A stretch of DNA of 7,186 nucleotides from Pseudomonadota bacterium (lineage in GTDB: Bacteria; Pseudomonadota; Gammaproteobacteria; Steroidobacterales; Steroidobacteraceae): positions 1 to 7,186 of the forward strand of contig JAKCEJ010000150.1 of the NCBI GenBank assembly GCA_021838065.1, given 5' to 3'. The translations under genes were made by a program, and so were the position numbers. Below, in pieces: positions 5,883 through 7,186 of the stretch (position 1 is the stretch's first letter; each line of letters begins with the position of its first letter). The notes below the pieces were generated by a model. It saw only the letters and a list, made by a program, of their open reading frames with translations, was not told where the DNA came from and made no database searches.

Positions 5883-6650
5883 TCAACGCAGGCCTTGCAC
5901 GTACGATGCGACCGCCTGCATCTGCGCGGGACTCAGGCGCTTGGCGATCGTGAACATCATGATGCTGTTGGGTGTCGCCGTTTCGGCCTGCGGCCCGCTG
6001 TAACGGGTGCCGTTGGCGTAGCTTTGCAGCTGGGTCACCACGTAGGCGGACTGCTGCGCGCGCAGCGCCGGGTAGCCGGCCGACGGATTGCCCTGCCCCG
6101 TCGGCCCGTGACAGGCCACGCACGCCGGAACGTCGTGCTTGCGGTCGCCGGAGAGGTACAGCGCCTGGCCGGCCTTCCACAGGGTCGGATCGGCTGCGAG
6201 GCCGCTCGGGGTCTGGGCCGCGAAAAACACGGCCAGGTTGTCGATGTCCTGATCGCTCAGCCCCGCGGCCATGGCCGTCATCATCGGATTCTGGCGAATG
6301 CCGCCGCGAAACAGCCGCAGCTGCTCGGCGATGTAGACCGCGTTCTGTCCCGCGAGGCGCGGAAAGGCGGGGCTGACGCTGTTGCCGTCCGGGCCGTGGC
6401 AGGCGAAGCACATGGTCGCCCTGGCCGCGCCGGCCTGCACCGAGCCGTCGCCGTAGGGATCGGGCGTCACGGCCGGCGGCCCGCTCGCGGCGGCAGGCGC
6501 GGCGGCAGGCGCCGCTTGCGGCGCCGTCGCCGTTTGTGCCGCCGCGGTTTGCGCAGCGGGAGCGGCCGGCGCAGCGGCCGCAAGGGCCGCAGTGGCCGCG
6601 ACCAGTGCCGCAAGGGTCGGGATCATCAGCACGGCGGATCTTTTCGCCAT
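5883..6650 (-). CDS. cc4: Di-haem cytochrome c4, periplasmic
   Basis: This 255-residue protein has an N-terminal signal peptide (basic MAKR, hydrophobic to about 27) and two cytochrome c domains. Haem is attached covalently at Cys81/Cys84-His85 (CFACHGPDGN) and Cys177/Cys180-His181 (CVACHGPTGQ). Candidate axial methionines are Met123/124 (NPMMTAM) and Met231/232 (NSIMMFTIAKRLS). This pattern, with LSDQDIDNLAVFFA after the first Met, is that of cytochrome c4, an electron carrier to terminal oxidases. Residues about 28-60 form an unusual Ala/Pro/Gln/Thr-rich linker ahead of the first domain. I chose the ATG at 6650 because it starts a proper signal peptide, has AAGAGAG upstream, and leaves room for the promoter; the frame itself is open to 7121, overlapping engB. 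In Pseudomonas and relatives cytochrome c4 likewise sits between engB and dsbA. It is the first gene of the leftward operon. Confidence 0.94.
   Translation of the reverse strand: MAKRSAVLMIPTLAALVAATAALAAAAPAAPAAQTAAAQTATAPQAAPAAAPAAASGPPAVTPDPYGDGSVQAGAARATMCFACHGPDGNSVSPAFPRLAGQNAVYIAEQLRLFRGGIRQNPMMTAMAAGLSDQDIDNLAVFFAAQTPSGLAADPTLWKAGQALYLSGDRKHDVPACVACHGPTGQGNPSAGYPALRAQQSAYVVTQLQSYANGTRYSGPQAETATPNSIMMFTIAKRLSPAQMQAVASYVQGLR
6486..6512 (-). repeat. 12-bp tandem repeat in the cytochrome linker
   Basis: The 12-mer GCGGCGGCAGGC occurs twice in a row at 6487-6498 and 6499-6510, and the 12-bp period holds over 27 bases. It encodes Ala/Pro residues of the low-complexity linker and is in frame, so slippage would change linker length without breaking the gene. 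Confidence 0.7.
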
Positions 6651-6656
6651 GGTTCG

Positions 6657-6663
6657 CTCTCTT
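6657..6663 (-). promoter_or_regulatory. Ribosome binding site of cytochrome c4 gene
   Basis: On the minus strand AAGAGAG ends 6 bases before the ATG at 6650. It is a moderate Shine-Dalgarno match at good spacing and supports this start. Confidence 0.45.
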
Positions 6664-6694
6664 GGGGTTCCAACCGATGGTGCGAAAGACGGAG

Positions 6695-6700
6695 ATTGTA
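6695..6700 (-). promoter_or_regulatory. Candidate -10 box for the cytochrome c4–dsbA operon
   Basis: On the minus strand the hexamer is TACAAT, 5 of 6 to the sigma-70 TATAAT. A start near 6688 would give a leader of about 38 bases before the ATG at 6650. I see no convincing -35 hexamer at 16-18 bases, so the promoter may be weak or activator-dependent. Confidence 0.4.
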
Positions 6701-6704
6701 CACT
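6699..6704 (+). promoter_or_regulatory. Candidate -10 box for engB
   Basis: TACACT (4 of 6 to TATAAT) lies 6 bases before the engB ATG. If used, transcription would begin at or next to the start codon, giving a leaderless mRNA. It overlaps the opposed hexamer 6695-6700 by two bases. There is no clear -35 box. engB may instead have another promoter further upstream, inside the cytochrome gene. Confidence 0.25.
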
Positions 6705-6710
6705 AGGCGC

Positions 6711-7186
6711 ATGCTCCGATTTCCCCAAGCACATTTTCTGCTGAGCGCGGCCGCGCCGGCGCAGTTTCCGGCGGACCACGGGGTCGAGGTCGCCTTCGCG
6801 GGCCGCTCCAATGCCGGCAAGTCGAGCGCCATCAACGCGATCGTGGCGCACCGCGGGCTCGCCCGCTCCAGCAAGACACCGGGCCGGACCCGGCTCATCA
6901 ACTTCTTCGCGCTCTCGGAGCGCTCGCGCCTGGTCGACCTGCCGGGCTACGGCTATGCGAGCGCCCCGGAGCGGGAGCGGCGCACCTGGCCGGCGCTGAT
7001 CGAGGCGCTGCGGCGGCGCGCCTCGCTGCGCGGAGTGTTTCTGATTGTCGATGCGCGCCGCGGCATCGGTGCGGGAGACGAGGAGCTGATCGCGTGGGCC
7101 GAGGAGCGCCAGCGCGTGCACGTGCTGCTCTCGAAGAGCGATAAGCTCACCCGCAACGAGGCGAAGCAGGCGCTGGCCGCCGCGGG
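6711..7186 (+). CDS. engB: Ribosome biogenesis GTP-binding protein EngB (YsxC/YihA), 3'-truncated by window edge
   Basis: 158 codons are visible, running off the window. The protein is a TrmE-Era-like GTPase needed in many bacteria for assembly of the large ribosomal subunit, acting in the cytoplasm. Motifs in order are G1 GRSNAGKS (31-38), G2 within SKTPGRTRLINFF with Thr60, G3 DLPGYGYA (76-83), and G4 LLSKSDKL (139-146), where E. coli has LLTKADKL. The N-terminus MLRFPQAHFLLSAAAP lines up with the family's start (QQTHFVMSAP in E. coli), supporting the ATG at 6711. No Shine-Dalgarno sequence is present at proper spacing; the only purine run, AGG, is 3 bases from the ATG. A TTG at 6696 in frame would add five residues but has no support. 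The gene is divergent from the cytochrome c4 gene across 60 bases, an arrangement also known in Pseudomonas. Confidence 0.95.
   Translation, partial: MLRFPQAHFLLSAAAPAQFPADHGVEVAFAGRSNAGKSSAINAIVAHRGLARSSKTPGRTRLINFFALSERSRLVDLPGYGYASAPERERRTWPALIEALRRRASLRGVFLIVDARRGIGAGDEELIAWAEERQRVHVLLSKSDKLTRNEAKQALAAA

Noticed and set aside
5857..6411. N-terminal extension of dsbA1 to 6411
   Set aside because: The extension lies within the cytochrome c4 gene in another frame. The ATG at 5856 has AGGAG upstream and begins a lipoprotein signal, so the extension is not translated as part of this gene.
6651..7121. N-terminal extension of cytochrome c4 to 7121
   Set aside because: It would be antisense to engB and would bury the signal peptide. 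The ATG at 6650 starts a normal signal sequence with a ribosome site.

Overview
The window is GC-rich, densely packed bacterial chromosome with no mobile element, CRISPR array, tRNA or rRNA gene that I can see. The gene order DUF484–xerC–hslV–hslU, and engB divergent from a cytochrome c4 gene followed by dsbA, is typical of Gammaproteobacteria. The high GC, the HslV propeptide and the tandem dsbA copies suggest a lineage near Xanthomonadales/Nevskiales or Ectothiorhodospiraceae. This placement is inferred from gene order and protein style, not from a search.

Left half, rightward (1-3511): the 3' part of a DUF484 (GAF-like) gene; xerC, the chromosome-dimer resolution recombinase; then hslV and hslU, the two subunits of the HslVU (ClpQY) ATP-dependent protease. 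A sequence close to a sigma-32 heat-shock promoter lies inside the 3' end of xerC, about 85 bases before hslV. It could let hslVU respond to heat independently of upstream transcription.

Right half, mostly leftward (3536-6650): a compact four-gene operon reading cytochrome c4, then three tandem dsbA-like thioredoxin-fold genes separated by only 4 bases each. The three Dsb proteins differ in active site (CPHC, CPFC, CPYC), in the residue before the cis-proline (Val, Thr, Thr), and in targeting (one predicted lipoprotein with a long linker, two predicted soluble periplasmic proteins). The last two are recent duplicates. The operon ends 24 bases from hslU, tail to tail. At the right edge (6711 onward) the 5' part of engB, a ribosome-assembly GTPase, is divergent from the operon. 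The 60-base gap between them holds two overlapping, opposed -10-like boxes.

Most of the window is well-known housekeeping biology. The part most worth a second look is the diversified dsbA triplet coupled to a di-haem cytochrome: a possible periplasmic set of an anchored oxidase plus two soluble thiol-redox proteins of altered redox character. I do not see evidence for a wholly new system. No stretch over 300 bases lacks a gene; the largest gene-free gap is 60 bases.
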